Shown: in pieces, positions 1-8,649 of the stretch
Layout: each line of letters begins with the position of its first letter
Position numbering within the stretch: position 1 is the first letter of the stretch
Assembly: GCF_018135625.1 (NCBI RefSeq)
Contig: NZ_CP073078.1
Coordinates: 806,001-870,000, forward strand
Length of the DNA stretch: 64,000 nucleotides
Direction of reading: 5' to 3'
From: Phenylobacterium montanum
Lineage (GTDB): Bacteria; Pseudomonadota; Alphaproteobacteria; Caulobacterales; Caulobacteraceae
The notes under the pieces: generated by a model
Told to the model about the DNA's origin: nothing
Seen by the model: only the letters and a program-made list of their open reading frames with translations
Database searches by the model: none
Made by a program: the position numbers and the translations under genes

Positions 1-236
1 TCTTTGTCACGAAGCACTGGGGGTTCAGCGTCATGGGCGTGCGCGACCTTCAGTTCAGCGACTGGCGCATGCGCGACCTTGGCGTGATCTACATGGATGA
101 TTGCATCCGCGTGGAAGTCGTCTACCAGCACGAAGACACCCAGATCGGCCGCCTCGGCAAGTCGGACTCGGTCTTTGTACGCCTAAAGCTCGCCACATTG
201 GGCGATGAAGGATATAGGAATGCCGACTTCCGCTAA
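1..236 (+). CDS. lptD: LPS-assembly outer-membrane protein LptD, C-terminal end (partial)
   Basis: Open at the left edge; the frame starts with the codon at base 3 and stops with TAA at 234-236, leaving about 77 residues. The residues DDCIRVEVVYQHEDTQIG and SDSVFVRLKLATLGDEGY resemble the last beta strands of alphaproteobacterial LptD/OstA, the outer-membrane barrel that inserts lipopolysaccharide. The protein ends without a C-terminal phenylalanine (ends NADFR). The gene directly precedes surA, whose product helps fold LptD, and this lptD-surA-pdxA-rsmA order is common in Proteobacteria. The call rests on the tail and the neighbourhood, since the barrel lies outside the window. Confidence 0.8.
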   Translation, partial: FVTKHWGFSVMGVRDLQFSDWRMRDLGVIYMDDCIRVEVVYQHEDTQIGRLGKSDSVFVRLKLATLGDEGYRNADFR

Positions 237-276
237 GGCGAGCGTATCGACTGTTGGAAAGGGGACTGGCTCGTTC

Positions 277-1608
277 ATGATGCGGACGTGCAAGACGGTG
301 GCCGGATCGGCTGCCGCGTTGATTTTTGCGTGCATGGCCGGGAACGCCCTGGCCCAGGGCGCGGCGCCCGTTGCTGCGGCCCCTCAGGAGGCTGCGCCGC
401 CGCCGAACCAGTTGGCCGAAGGCGTGGCGGCCATCGTCAACGACCAGATCATCTCGACATACGATCTGCGCCAGCGCATGCGGCTCTTGATGGTCACATC
501 GGGCGTGCAGCCGACGCAGCAGGCTCTGCAGCAGCTGCAGCAGGAAGCGCTGCGCTCGCTGATCGACGAGCGGCTTGAGCTCCAGGAAATCAAGCGCGAA
601 GAAAAAGAGCAGAAATTCAAGATCGTCGCCGACGACGATGACGTGAAACATGAGATCGACCGGATCGCCTCCGGCAATCGCATGACCGGCGATCAACTGC
701 TCAAGGCCCTGGCCGGCGCCGGAGTCGGCCAGGACACCATGAAGGAGCAGATCCGCGCGCAGATGAGCTGGGCCCGCTGGATCCAGGGACGCTACGGCGG
801 CTCCCGCATGAAGGTCAGCCAGGACCAGATCAACGCCGTGCTGCGCCAATTGCAGGCCGAGGCCGCCAAGCCGCAGTTCCAGATCAGCGAAATCTTCCTC
901 GACGCCTCGCGTGTCGGCGGCCAGAACGTGGCTCAGGACGGCGCCAACCAGCTGATCGCTCAGCTGCAAAAGGGCGCGCCCTTCCCCGCCGTGGCCCGGC
1001 AGTTCTCCAGCGCCACCACCGCGGCCAATGGCGGCGACGCCGGCTGGCTGGCCGAATCCCAGCTGCAGCCGGAAGTGCGCGAGGTGGTCGAGCAGATGCG
1101 CCCCGGCCAGCTGTCGGCACCGATCCCGGTGCGCGACGGGGTCTATATCATTTACCTGCGCGACAAGCGCTCGGGCAGCGGCAGCGAGATGGTGAACCTG
1201 AAGCAGGCCGCCATCAGCCTCCCCGCCGGCGCGCCCGCCGACCAGGTCGAAGCGGCGCGGCAGAAGCTGATCGCGCTCAAGGGGCAGATCAAGAGCTGCG
1301 CCGACGTCGACGCCAAGGCCGGCAAGCTGGACGGCGTCCTGGCCGGCGACCTGGGCGAGGCCGACGTCAAGGACCTGGCGCCCGCCTTCCGCGACGCCAT
1401 TCAGGGCCTTACGCCCGGCCAGGTCAGCGACCCGATCCGCACCGAAGCGGGCCTGCACCTGATCGCCGTCTGCGGCCGCCGCCAGGGCGGACTCGAGCTG
1501 CCCTCGCGCGATGAGATCGAGAGCCGGCTGGAAGACCAGCAGCTGTCGCTGGTCTCGCGGCGCTACCTGCGTGACCTGAAGAACTCGGCCACCATCGAGT
1601 TCCCGTGA
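277..1608 (+). CDS. surA: periplasmic chaperone / peptidyl-prolyl isomerase SurA
   Basis: Chaperone for outer-membrane proteins in the periplasm. I start it at ATG 277 because GGAAAGGGG lies at 256-264 and the protein then opens with a signal peptide (MMRTCKTVAGSAAALIFACM, cleavage near ALA-QG); an in-frame ATG at 205 would overlap lptD and bury the signal. Product about 443 residues. An alanine/proline-rich stretch follows the signal. The SurA N-terminal region (AAIVNDQIISTYDLRQRMRL) comes next, then a parvulin domain at roughly residues 195-300 (FQISEIFLDA, GGDAGWL, VRDGVYIIYL), and a second, more diverged region towards the C terminus (TPGQVSDPIRTEAGLHLIAV). Lies 40 bp after lptD and overlaps pdxA. 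Confidence 0.93.
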   Translation: MMRTCKTVAGSAAALIFACMAGNALAQGAAPVAAAPQEAAPPPNQLAEGVAAIVNDQIISTYDLRQRMRLLMVTSGVQPTQQALQQLQQEALRSLIDERLELQEIKREEKEQKFKIVADDDDVKHEIDRIASGNRMTGDQLLKALAGAGVGQDTMKEQIRAQMSWARWIQGRYGGSRMKVSQDQINAVLRQLQAEAAKPQFQISEIFLDASRVGGQNVAQDGANQLIAQLQKGAPFPAVARQFSSATTAANGGDAGWLAESQLQPEVREVVEQMRPGQLSAPIPVRDGVYIIYLRDKRSGSGSEMVNLKQAAISLPAGAPADQVEAARQKLIALKGQIKSCADVDAKAGKLDGVLAGDLGEADVKDLAPAFRDAIQGLTPGQVSDPIRTEAGLHLIAVCGRRQGGLELPSRDEIESRLEDQQLSLVSRRYLRDLKNSATIEFP

Positions 1609-2612
1609 ACCCGCTTGCGCTCAGCCTGGGCGACCCCGCCGGCGTCGGGCCGGAGATCGTGGTCAAGGCCTGGCAGGCGCTAAGAGGATCCGGCCCGGCC
1701 TTCGTGGTCATCGGCGACCGCAACGTGCTGGCCGCCGCCTCGGGTTCGGGCGCCGCGATCCTGCGGCGGGTGACCCGCGCCAGCGAAGCGGCCGAGGTGT
1801 TCGCCGAGGCCCTGCCGGTGATCGACCTGAAGCTCAACGCCCACGTGGTCGCCGGCAAAGGTGACCCGGCCCACGCCGGCGCCATTATCCGCTGGATCGA
1901 GACCGGAGTGGGCCTGGCCCTGTCCGGCGAAGTCAGCGGACTGGTCACCGCCCCGATCGCCAAGGCCCCGCTCTACGCCGCCGGCTTCAAGTTCCCCGGC
2001 CACACCGAGTTCCTGGCCGAACTGGCCCCGCCCTCGCCCTACAAGGGCGCCAAAGGGCCGGTGATGATGCTGACCGCCGGCGATCTGCGTACGGCTCTGG
2101 TCACCATCCACAGTCCCTTGAGCGCCGTTGCGGCCACGGTCAGCCTGGAGCGGGTGGTCGAGGTCGGGCTAATCACGCACCAGGCGGTTCAACGCGACTT
2201 CGGCGTCGAGCGCCCCCGCATCGCCATGGCCGGCCTCAATCCCCATGCTGGCGAGGACGGCGGTATCGGCCGCGAGGAGATCGAAGTCCTGCGCCCCGCG
2301 GCCCAGCGCCTGCGCGAACTGGGCGTCGATTGCGGCGATCCCAAGCCCGCCGACAGCCTGTTCCACGCCGCCGCCCGCTCCACCTATGACGCGGTGATCT
2401 GCATGTATCACGACCAGGCCCTGATCCCGGTCAAGATGCTGGACTTCTGGGGCGGGGTGAACGTCACCCTGGGCCTGCCGATCGTGCGCACCTCGCCGGA
2501 CCACGGCGTGGCCTACGACATCGCCGGCCGCGGCCTCGCCCGCGCCGACAGCCTGGTCGCGGCCATCCGCCTGGCGGCCGAGATGGCGGAGCGGCGCGGA
2601 ACCGACCGGTGA
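1605..2612 (+). CDS. pdxA: 4-hydroxythreonine-4-phosphate dehydrogenase PdxA
   Basis: NAD-dependent oxidation of 4-phosphohydroxy-L-threonine in the DXP-dependent vitamin B6 pathway; its product is used by PdxJ, which is also encoded here (26.4-27.1 kb). Starts with GTG at 1605 inside a GTGA overlap with the surA stop, so translation is probably coupled. Family marks: LSLGDPAGVGPEIV at the N terminus, FPGHTEFLAEL, GLNPHAGEDGGIGREE and the metal-binding MYHDQALIPVKML. At 335 residues it has the usual family length. Overlaps rsmA by 4 bp in the same GTGA manner. Confidence 0.96.
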   Translation: MNPLALSLGDPAGVGPEIVVKAWQALRGSGPAFVVIGDRNVLAAASGSGAAILRRVTRASEAAEVFAEALPVIDLKLNAHVVAGKGDPAHAGAIIRWIETGVGLALSGEVSGLVTAPIAKAPLYAAGFKFPGHTEFLAELAPPSPYKGAKGPVMMLTAGDLRTALVTIHSPLSAVAATVSLERVVEVGLITHQAVQRDFGVERPRIAMAGLNPHAGEDGGIGREEIEVLRPAAQRLRELGVDCGDPKPADSLFHAAARSTYDAVICMYHDQALIPVKMLDFWGGVNVTLGLPIVRTSPDHGVAYDIAGRGLARADSLVAAIRLAAEMAERRGTDR

Positions 2613-3436
2613 GCCTGGCCGACCTTCCGCCGCTGCGCGAAAGCCTCGAGGCCCACGGCCTGTTCGCCAAGAAGGCCTTCGGCCAGCACTTCCTGCTGGA
2701 CCTCAACATCACCCGCAAGATCGCCCGCCTGGCCGCGCCGCTGGAGGACGTGCAGGTGATCGAGGTCGGCCCCGGCCCCGGCGGCCTGACCCGGGCTCTC
2801 CTGGAAGCCGGCGCCCGGGTCACGGCTGTAGAGAAGGACGCCCGCTTCCTGCCCCTGCTGCAGGAACTGGCCGAAGCTGCGGACGGGCGGCTGACCCTCA
2901 TCGAAGCCGACGCCCTGACTGTGGACGAGGACGCCCTGGCCGGCGGCGGGCCGTTCAAGGTGATCTCCAACCTGCCCTACAATGTCGGCACGCCGCTGCT
3001 GATCAAATGGCTGAGCCGGCCCGAACCGCCGGCGCAGATGGCGCTGATGTTCCAGAGGGAGGTGGCCCAGCGCATCGTCGCTCGGGTCGGCGAGGAGGCC
3101 TACGGGCGCCTCGCGGTGATCAGCCAGGCGGTCTGCGAGGCCGCCCTGGTCATGGACCTGCCCGCACGGGCCTTCACCCCGCCCCCCAAAGTGGCCTCAG
3201 CGGTCGTCCGCCTGGAGCCGCGCGCCGAACGGCCAGCGCCCGCGCTGCTGGCGTCGCTGGAGCGCATCACCGCCGCCGCCTTCGGCCAGAGGCGCAAGAT
3301 GCTGCGGTCGAGCCTCAAAGCGCTGGGCGGCGAGACCCTGTGCGAGGCAGCCGGCATAGCCGCCGACCGCCGCGCCGAGACCATCCCTGTTTCTGGGTTC
3401 CTCGATCTGGCCCAAGCCCTGCTACAAAGGGACTGA
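2609..3436 (+). CDS. rsmA: 16S rRNA (adenine1518-N6/adenine1519-N6)-dimethyltransferase
   Basis: KsgA/RsmA dimethylates two adjacent adenines near the 3' end of 16S rRNA late in 30S assembly. Seen: FGQHFLLDLNITRKIARLA at the N terminus, SAM motif I EVGPGPGGLTRALLEAG, the catalytic NLPY motif in VISNLPYNVGTPLL, and FQREVAQRIVARVG. 275 residues, normal length. GTG start at 2609 overlaps the pdxA stop (GTGA). It is the last gene of the rightward lptD-surA-pdxA-rsmA group and converges on gmk with a 10-bp gap that contains no terminator I can see. Confidence 0.96.
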   Translation: MSLADLPPLRESLEAHGLFAKKAFGQHFLLDLNITRKIARLAAPLEDVQVIEVGPGPGGLTRALLEAGARVTAVEKDARFLPLLQELAEAADGRLTLIEADALTVDEDALAGGGPFKVISNLPYNVGTPLLIKWLSRPEPPAQMALMFQREVAQRIVARVGEEAYGRLAVISQAVCEAALVMDLPARAFTPPPKVASAVVRLEPRAERPAPALLASLERITAAAFGQRRKMLRSSLKALGGETLCEAAGIAADRRAETIPVSGFLDLAQALLQRD

Positions 3437-3446
3437 GGCCCGCGCC

Positions 3447-4094
3447 TCAACTCAGTTTTTCGTCGAGCAGCTTCTGCACCAACGGTTTGAGCCAGGGGTT
3501 GCGCGCCCGCTTCAGGCGTTCGGCATGATAGATGTGTGCGAGGTCGGCATAGGCCTGATCGAAATCGTCGTTCAGGATCACGTAGTCGTACTCGGCCCAC
3601 ATGGCGATCTCGCCATAAGCGCGGCCGAGCCGGCGCTGGATCACGTCCTCGGCGTCCTGGGCCCTGGCATGCAAACGGCGGCTGAGGTCGGCCATGGACG
3701 GCGGCAGGATGAACACCCGCACCACATCGGCCGGCGCGGCCTGGGCGATGCTCATCGCCCCCTGCCAGTCGATGTCGAACAGCACGTCCCGCCCCTGCTC
3801 GAGAGCGGCCATCACCGGCGCGCGCGGGCTGCCATAGCGATGCTCGTGCACCTCAGCCCATTCCAGGAAGGCGTCCTCGCCGATCATGGCGTGGAAGCGG
3901 GCCGGATCGACGAAGTGATATTCCCGTCCGTCGTGCTCCCCGGGGCGCGGGCCGCGGGTGGTGGCGGAAATCGAGAGCTCGAGGTCCGCATGGTCCGCCA
4001 CCAGGCGCCGCGAGAGCGAGGTCTTGCCAGCGCCCGAGGGGCTGGAGATCACCAGCATCAGGCCGCGGCGTTGGCGGGGGCGGTCATTCGACAT
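3447..4094 (-). CDS. gmk: guanylate kinase
   Basis: Phosphorylates GMP to GDP with ATP. The P-loop SSPSGAGKTSLSRRL sits near residue 18, followed by the GMP-binding part STTRGPRPGEHDGREYHFVD and the DIDWQG motif (residues about 105-110). 215 residues, typical. It is the last gene of the leftward fabD-to-gmk group and overlaps the yicC 3' end by 11 bp, the yicC-gmk pairing seen in many bacteria. Confidence 0.95.
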   Translation of the reverse strand: MSNDRPRQRRGLMLVISSPSGAGKTSLSRRLVADHADLELSISATTRGPRPGEHDGREYHFVDPARFHAMIGEDAFLEWAEVHEHRYGSPRAPVMAALEQGRDVLFDIDWQGAMSIAQAAPADVVRVFILPPSMADLSRRLHARAQDAEDVIQRRLGRAYGEIAMWAEYDYVILNDDFDQAYADLAHIYHAERLKRARNPWLKPLVQKLLDEKLS

Positions 4095-4968
4095 TCTGCA
4101 CCTGCTCGCGCAACTGATCGATGGTCGCTTTCAACTCCAGCCCCACCGCGGTCAAGGCCGTGGTCGCCGATTTCGAGCAGAGGGTGTTGGCCTCGCGCAT
4201 GAATTCCTGGGTCAGGAAGTCCAGCTTGCGGCCGACGGGGTCGTCCGTCGCCAAAAGGGTGCGGGCGGCGGCCACGTGGCTTGTCAGCCGGTCCAACTCC
4301 TCGCGCACGTCGGCGCGGCTGGCGAGGGCCGCGGCCTCCTGCACGACGCGCTCCTGCAGGTCGGCTCGCTCGCCGAGCAGTTCGGCCATGCGCCGTTCGA
4401 AGCGCTCCTTGAGTACGACAGGCTGGGCCTTGGCCTCGCCCTCGGCCTGGGCGACCAGGGTCTCGATCTTGTCGGCCAAGGCCGCCAGCACCGGCGCCAG
4501 CGCGGCGCCTTCCTCAAGGCGGGCCACCTTCAGCCCATCGAGAGCCTCCGCCAGGCTCGCGGCCATGGCCGCCTCGACGGCGGCGCGGACCTCCGCATCC
4601 TCGCCCTCGTCGCTGGCCTCGATCACCCCGCGCAGGGCTAGAATGCCGTCAAAAGCCGGCGGGCTGGCCCGGCCGTCCCGCACATAGGGCTCGGCCAGGG
4701 CGAGAAAGGCCTCCAGCTGCGTGGCGTTGACGCGCACCGCGCCGAGCCCCTCGGCCCGCTTGGCCTGCAGGGCGATATTGATCTGGCCGCGCTGGAAGCG
4801 GGCCTGGGCGGCGTCGCGGGCGGCCCGGTCCAGGCTATCGAAGCCCGGCGGCCCGCGGAAGCGCGCCTCCAGGCTGCGTCCGTTGACCGAGCGCGCCTCC
4901 ACCGTCCAGCTCCAGGCGCCCTCGGCCCCATCGGCCCTGGCAAAGCCGGTCATACCAGAGATCGCCAT
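4084..4968 (-). CDS. yicC: YicC/YloC-family endoribonuclease
   Basis: Opens with MAISGMTGFARADG, the family signature (SMTGF-like), and ends with the conserved C-terminal region TLCSKSATTALTAVGLELKA. 294 residues, normal. YicC proteins are known as endoribonucleases acting on RNA, with mutants showing stationary-phase defects in E. coli; the substrate here is not predictable. The centre has long helices rich in Ala, Glu and Arg. It sits 1 bp after mltG and overlaps gmk, so it is probably co-transcribed with both. Confidence 0.93.
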   Translation of the reverse strand: MAISGMTGFARADGAEGAWSWTVEARSVNGRSLEARFRGPPGFDSLDRAARDAAQARFQRGQINIALQAKRAEGLGAVRVNATQLEAFLALAEPYVRDGRASPPAFDGILALRGVIEASDEGEDAEVRAAVEAAMAASLAEALDGLKVARLEEGAALAPVLAALADKIETLVAQAEGEAKAQPVVLKERFERRMAELLGERADLQERVVQEAAALASRADVREELDRLTSHVAAARTLLATDDPVGRKLDFLTQEFMREANTLCSKSATTALTAVGLELKATIDQLREQVQNVE

Positions 4969-4969
4969 C

Positions 4970-6031
4970 TCAGCGCCCCGCCGTCTTGGTCTGAGCGTGC
5001 TGCTGGGCGTGAATCGCCCGCCAGTGCTCCACGTTCTTGTTGTGCGCCTCGAGCGTCGAGGCGAAGGCGTGCCCGCCCGTGCCGTCGGCGACGAAATAGA
5101 GATCGTTGGAGTCCGGCGGGTCCAGCACCGCCGCCAGGGACGCCCTGCCGGGGTTGCAGATCGGCGTCGGGGGCAGGCCGTCGATATGATAGGTGTTGTA
5201 GGGCGTCACGCTGTCCAGCTCCGGCTTGGTCGGCTCTCGCGCGGGCGGCCGGCCGGGATTGACGCCATAGGTGACGGTCGGGTCGGAACCCAAGGGAATG
5301 TGCTGGCGCAGGCGGTTTTCGAACACCGCCGCCACATGGGGCCGCTCGTCCGCCACCGCGGTCTCTTTCTCCACGATCGAGGCCAGGATCACCGCCTGCT
5401 CCGGCGTCTCGACCGGCAGATTGCCCTTGCGCTGGGCCCACAGGGTGCGCAGCAGGGTGTCGCGGGCGTCCATCATCCGTTGCAGCACCGCGCCCCGGTC
5501 CTCGCCGCGGCGGACCTCGTAGGTCTCCGGTAGGATTGTCCCCTCGGCTGGCGCCGGCGCAGCCCCGGTCAGCACGGGGCTGGCCATCAGGATGTCGACC
5601 GCCTCCTCCGAGGTGAGGCCTTCGGGGATGGTGATCATGTGGTGGACGATGTCGCCGCGGCGGATCTTGTCGATCACGCTGGCGAGCGAGGCATGGGTCG
5701 GGAATTCATATTCGCCGGCCTTCAGCCGCTTGGCCGCGCCGCTGACCTGGGCGGCGGCGATGAACACCGCCGGCGAACGGATCACGCCGGCGCCGCGCAG
5801 GGTGGCGGCGATCTCGCTGATGCCGCCGCCTTGGCGCAGAACCACGGTGGTCGAGCCATCATGCGCCGCCGCCGGCCCCGGCCCCTGGTAGAGCCAGAGG
5901 CCCAGGCCCAGCATCACCACCGCCAGCACGACCAGGGTGGTCGCCGCGCTGCCGAAGGCGATGCCCAGCCGGCGCAGCAGGGGCAGGTCCGCAGACCGCT
6001 TGGCTTTGGGGGCTGGCCTCCTACCGCTCAC
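4970..6031 (-). CDS. mltG: endolytic murein transglycosylase MltG
   Basis: Inner-membrane enzyme that cleaves nascent glycan strands and helps set their length. One N-terminal transmembrane helix (AATTLVVLAVVMLGLGLWLY) follows a basic cytoplasmic tail; then a LysM-like region and the YceG domain with ILASIVEKETAVADERPHVA (catalytic Glu in the EKE motif), VFENRLRQHIPLGSDPTVTY and YNTYHIDGLPPTPICNPG. 353 residues. The GTG start overlaps the fabF stop as GTGA, so its translation is likely coupled to fabF, an arrangement found across Proteobacteria. Confidence 0.95.
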   Translation of the reverse strand: MSGRRPAPKAKRSADLPLLRRLGIAFGSAATTLVVLAVVMLGLGLWLYQGPGPAAAHDGSTTVVLRQGGGISEIAATLRGAGVIRSPAVFIAAAQVSGAAKRLKAGEYEFPTHASLASVIDKIRRGDIVHHMITIPEGLTSEEAVDILMASPVLTGAAPAPAEGTILPETYEVRRGEDRGAVLQRMMDARDTLLRTLWAQRKGNLPVETPEQAVILASIVEKETAVADERPHVAAVFENRLRQHIPLGSDPTVTYGVNPGRPPAREPTKPELDSVTPYNTYHIDGLPPTPICNPGRASLAAVLDPPDSNDLYFVADGTGGHAFASTLEAHNKNVEHWRAIHAQQHAQTKTAGR

Positions 6032-7311
6032 GAGACCTTCTTCAACACCAGGGAGGCGTTGGTGCCGCCGAACCCGAAGCTGTTGGACAGGGCGATGTCG
6101 ATCTTCATCGGCTTGGCCTTGTGCGGCACAAGGTCGATGGCGGTCTCGACGGAGGGGTTGTCGAGGTTGATGGTCGGCGGGGCGATCTGGTCGCGGATGG
6201 CGAGGACGGTGAAGGCCGCCTCGACCGCGCCTGCGGCGCCCAGCAGGTGACCAATCGCCGACTTGGTCGAGGACATGGCCACCTTGCCGGCCGCCTGGCC
6301 CAGGATGCGCTCCACCGCGCCCAGTTCGATCTCGTCGCCCAGAGGCGTCGAGGTGCCGTGGGCGTTGATGTAGTCGATGTCGGACGCATCGATCCCGGCC
6401 CGGGCGATGGCCGCCTTCATGGCGCGGAAGCCGCCGTCGCCATCCTCGGCCGGAGCGGTGATGTGATAGGCGTCGCCGGCCAGGCCGTAGCCGACCACCT
6501 CGGCATAGATCTTGGCCCCGCGCGCCTTGGCGTGCTCGTACTCTTCCAGCACCAGGACACCGGCGCCCTCGCCCATGACGAAGCCGTCGCGATCCTTATC
6601 ATAGGGACGCGAGCCTTTTTCCGGCTCGTCGTTGAAGCTGGTGGACATGGCGCGGCAGGCGATGAAGCCCGCGATGCCAATCTTGCACACCGCCGCCTCG
6701 GCGCCGCCAGCGATCATTACGTCCGCATCGTCCCACTGGATCAGCCGGGCCGCGTCGCCGATCGCGTGCGCGCCGGTGGCGCAGGCCGTGACGACGGCGT
6801 GGTTCGGCCCTTTGAAACCGTAGCGGATCGAGACCTGGCCCGAGGCCAGGTTGATCAAAGCCGAGGGAATGAAGAAGGGGCTGACCCGGCGGGGACCCTT
6901 CTGCTCCAGTTCGACCGCAGTGTCGGCGATGGCTGAGAGGCCGCCGATGCCCGAGCCGATCATCACGCCGGTGCGCTCGCGGCTCTCCTCGTCCTCGGGC
7001 ATCCAATTGGCGTCCCGCACGGCTTCGTCGGCGGCGGCCATGGCGTAGAGGATGAAATCGTCGACCCGGCGCTGATCCTTGGGCGACATGGTCTGGTCCG
7101 GATCGAAGCTGCCGGGCACGTCAGGCCCGCCGCCGCCGCGCCCGTCGACGCGCGGCACCTCGCAGGCGATCTTGCAGGCGTAGTCGGTGGGGTCGAAGGC
7201 CGAGATGCGGTTGGCGCCCGACTTGCCGGCCAGGATCGCCTGCCAGCTGACATCGACGCCGTAGCCGAGGGGGGTGATCAGGCCGAGGCCGGTGACGACG
7301 ACACGGCGCAT
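6028..7311 (-). CDS. fabF: beta-ketoacyl-ACP synthase II
   Basis: Condenses malonyl-ACP with acyl-ACP in fatty-acid elongation. Catalytic cysteine in HAVVTACATGAHAIGDAARL, the two histidines in INAHGTSTPLGD and IGHLLGAAGAVEA, and the C-terminal NSFGFGGTNASLV. 427 residues, slightly long because of an insert of about ten residues after the N-terminal part (DGRGGGGPDVPGSF). It belongs to the fabD-fabG-acpP-fabF cluster; 186 bp with a terminator-like hairpin separate it from acpP, so it may also have its own promoter. Confidence 0.96.
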   Translation of the reverse strand: MRRVVVTGLGLITPLGYGVDVSWQAILAGKSGANRISAFDPTDYACKIACEVPRVDGRGGGGPDVPGSFDPDQTMSPKDQRRVDDFILYAMAAADEAVRDANWMPEDEESRERTGVMIGSGIGGLSAIADTAVELEQKGPRRVSPFFIPSALINLASGQVSIRYGFKGPNHAVVTACATGAHAIGDAARLIQWDDADVMIAGGAEAAVCKIGIAGFIACRAMSTSFNDEPEKGSRPYDKDRDGFVMGEGAGVLVLEEYEHAKARGAKIYAEVVGYGLAGDAYHITAPAEDGDGGFRAMKAAIARAGIDASDIDYINAHGTSTPLGDEIELGAVERILGQAAGKVAMSSTKSAIGHLLGAAGAVEAAFTVLAIRDQIAPPTINLDNPSVETAIDLVPHKAKPMKIDIALSNSFGFGGTNASLVLKKVS

Positions 7312-7427
7312 GCGAGGCTCCTTACGCTGGAGCGGAACGGCGCCCAGCTACGCTGCGCCCGCGGCCCGCTCTGAACCCTTCGAAACGGCCCGCCGGGGAA
7401 TCAGTCGGGCCGACCAACAAATACATA

Positions 7428-7464
7428 AGCCGCCGCCCGCGAAATTGCGCGCGGCGCGACGGCT
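7428..7464 (-). terminator. hairpin with T-rich tail downstream of acpP
   Basis: On the minus strand, 34 bp past the acpP stop, an imperfect GC-rich hairpin (outer arms AGCCG/CGGCT, interrupted inner pairing) is followed by TTATGTATTTG. The T tract is broken, so this may be a leaky terminator that raises acpP expression relative to fabF rather than a full stop. Confidence 0.4.
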
Positions 7465-7497
7465 CATGCGAGATCGAAATTGGTTTCGGCGAGCCGA

Positions 7498-7737
7498 TCA
7501 GGCGCCCAGGCGCTCGTCGATGAACTTCACCGCATCGCCGACCGTCTGGATATGCTCGGCGGCGTCATCCGGGATTTCGATATCGAACTCTTCTTCGAAG
7601 GCCATGACCAGCTCGACGTTGTCGAGGCTGTCGGCGCCCAGGTCGTCGATGAAGGAGGCCTTTTCAGTGACCTTCTCCGGATCGGCGTCCAGGTGCTCGA
7701 TCACGATCTTACGCACGCGTTCGAGAGTGTCGGACAT
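7498..7737 (-). CDS. acpP: acyl carrier protein
   Basis: 79-residue acidic carrier protein for fatty-acid synthesis. The serine carrying 4'-phosphopantetheine is in [15 protein letters not shown]; AcpS, which attaches it, is encoded at 25.9-26.4 kb. Start at ATG 7737 ([16 protein letters not shown]) fits all ACPs and has AAGGGA upstream; the frame is open further upstream (to 7845) but that extension is not ACP-like. Lies between fabG and fabF. Confidence 0.97.
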   Translation of the reverse strand: MSDTLERVRKIVIEHLDADPEKVTEKASFIDDLGADSLDNVELVMAFEEEFDIEIPDDAAEHIQTVGDAVKFIDERLGA

Positions 7738-7893
7738 ACGAAGTAATCCCTTGTTGTTCGTGGACGCGGGCGGCGACGCCGGCGCGACTTGAAGAAAACC
7801 TATTGCTCGGCCGTCGCAGTTTGACCGGAACAGCTGATCGGGCATCGCCCTAGCATGTTCCTTTAGGCCCGACTAGACGCCCCCCTAAAGCGG

Positions 7894-8634
7894 CTAGACC
7901 ATGGCCATGCCGCCGTTCACATGCAAGGTCTGGCCTGTGACATAGGCTCCCGAGGCCGCGGCCAGGTAAACACACGCAGCGGCGACATCGTCTCCGCCTC
8001 CCAGCCGGCCGGCGGGAATCTTCGACATGATTCCCTCCTTCTGCTGATCGGTCAGGGCGTCGGTCATGGGACTCGCGATAAAACCAGGCGCGACGCAATT
8101 CACAGTGACGTTACGGCTCGCCACCTCCTGGGCCAGGGACTTGGAAAAGCCGATCATGCCGGCCTTAGAGGCGGCATAGTTGGCCTGACCCGGATTGCCG
8201 GTCACGCCGACCACAGAGGTGACGCCAATGATTCGGCCCCAACGGCGCTTCATCATCCCCTTCAGCGCGGCGCGCGACAGGCGGAAATAGGATTCGAGGT
8301 TCACCCGCAGCACCGCCTCCCAGTCCTCGTCCTTCATGCGCAGGAGCAGGCCGTCCTTGGTGATCCCCGCATTGGCGACCAGGATGTCGACCTGGCCGGT
8401 CCCGGCGGCCTCGGCCGCGCCGATCAGCCCGTCGACCGCCGCCGGGTCGGAGAGGTTGCAGGCGGCGACGCTGGCGCGCTCGCCGAGTTCGGACGCCAGG
8501 CCGCCCAGCACCTCGGCGCGGGTGCCCGACAGCACCACGTGCGCGCCCTGGGCGTGGAAGGCCCGCGCGATCGCCCCGCCGATGCCGCCGGTGGCCCCGG
8601 TGACGAGCGCGGTCTTGCCGGATAGGTCGAACAT
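7894..8634 (-). CDS. fabG: 3-oxoacyl-ACP reductase
   Basis: NADPH-dependent short-chain dehydrogenase reducing beta-ketoacyl-ACP. Cofactor motif TGATGGIGGAIARAF, NAGI at about residue 90, catalytic Ser in GVTSVVGVTGN, Tyr and Lys in YAASKAG, and NVTVNCVAPGFIASPMTD. 246 residues, typical of FabG. It lies 15 bp downstream of fabD and 156 bp upstream of acpP, the standard order, which separates it from the many other SDR enzymes. Confidence 0.96.
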   Translation of the reverse strand: MFDLSGKTALVTGATGGIGGAIARAFHAQGAHVVLSGTRAEVLGGLASELGERASVAACNLSDPAAVDGLIGAAEAAGTGQVDILVANAGITKDGLLLRMKDEDWEAVLRVNLESYFRLSRAALKGMMKRRWGRIIGVTSVVGVTGNPGQANYAASKAGMIGFSKSLAQEVASRNVTVNCVAPGFIASPMTDALTDQQKEGIMSKIPAGRLGGGDDVAAACVYLAAASGAYVTGQTLHVNGGMAMV

Positions 8635-8649
8635 CAGATCCTGCTCCCC

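Noticed and set aside
205-276. Earlier ATG starts for surA (205, 220)
   Set aside because: They overlap or crowd the lptD stop and would place 24 polar residues before the signal peptide; ATG 277 has a good binding site.
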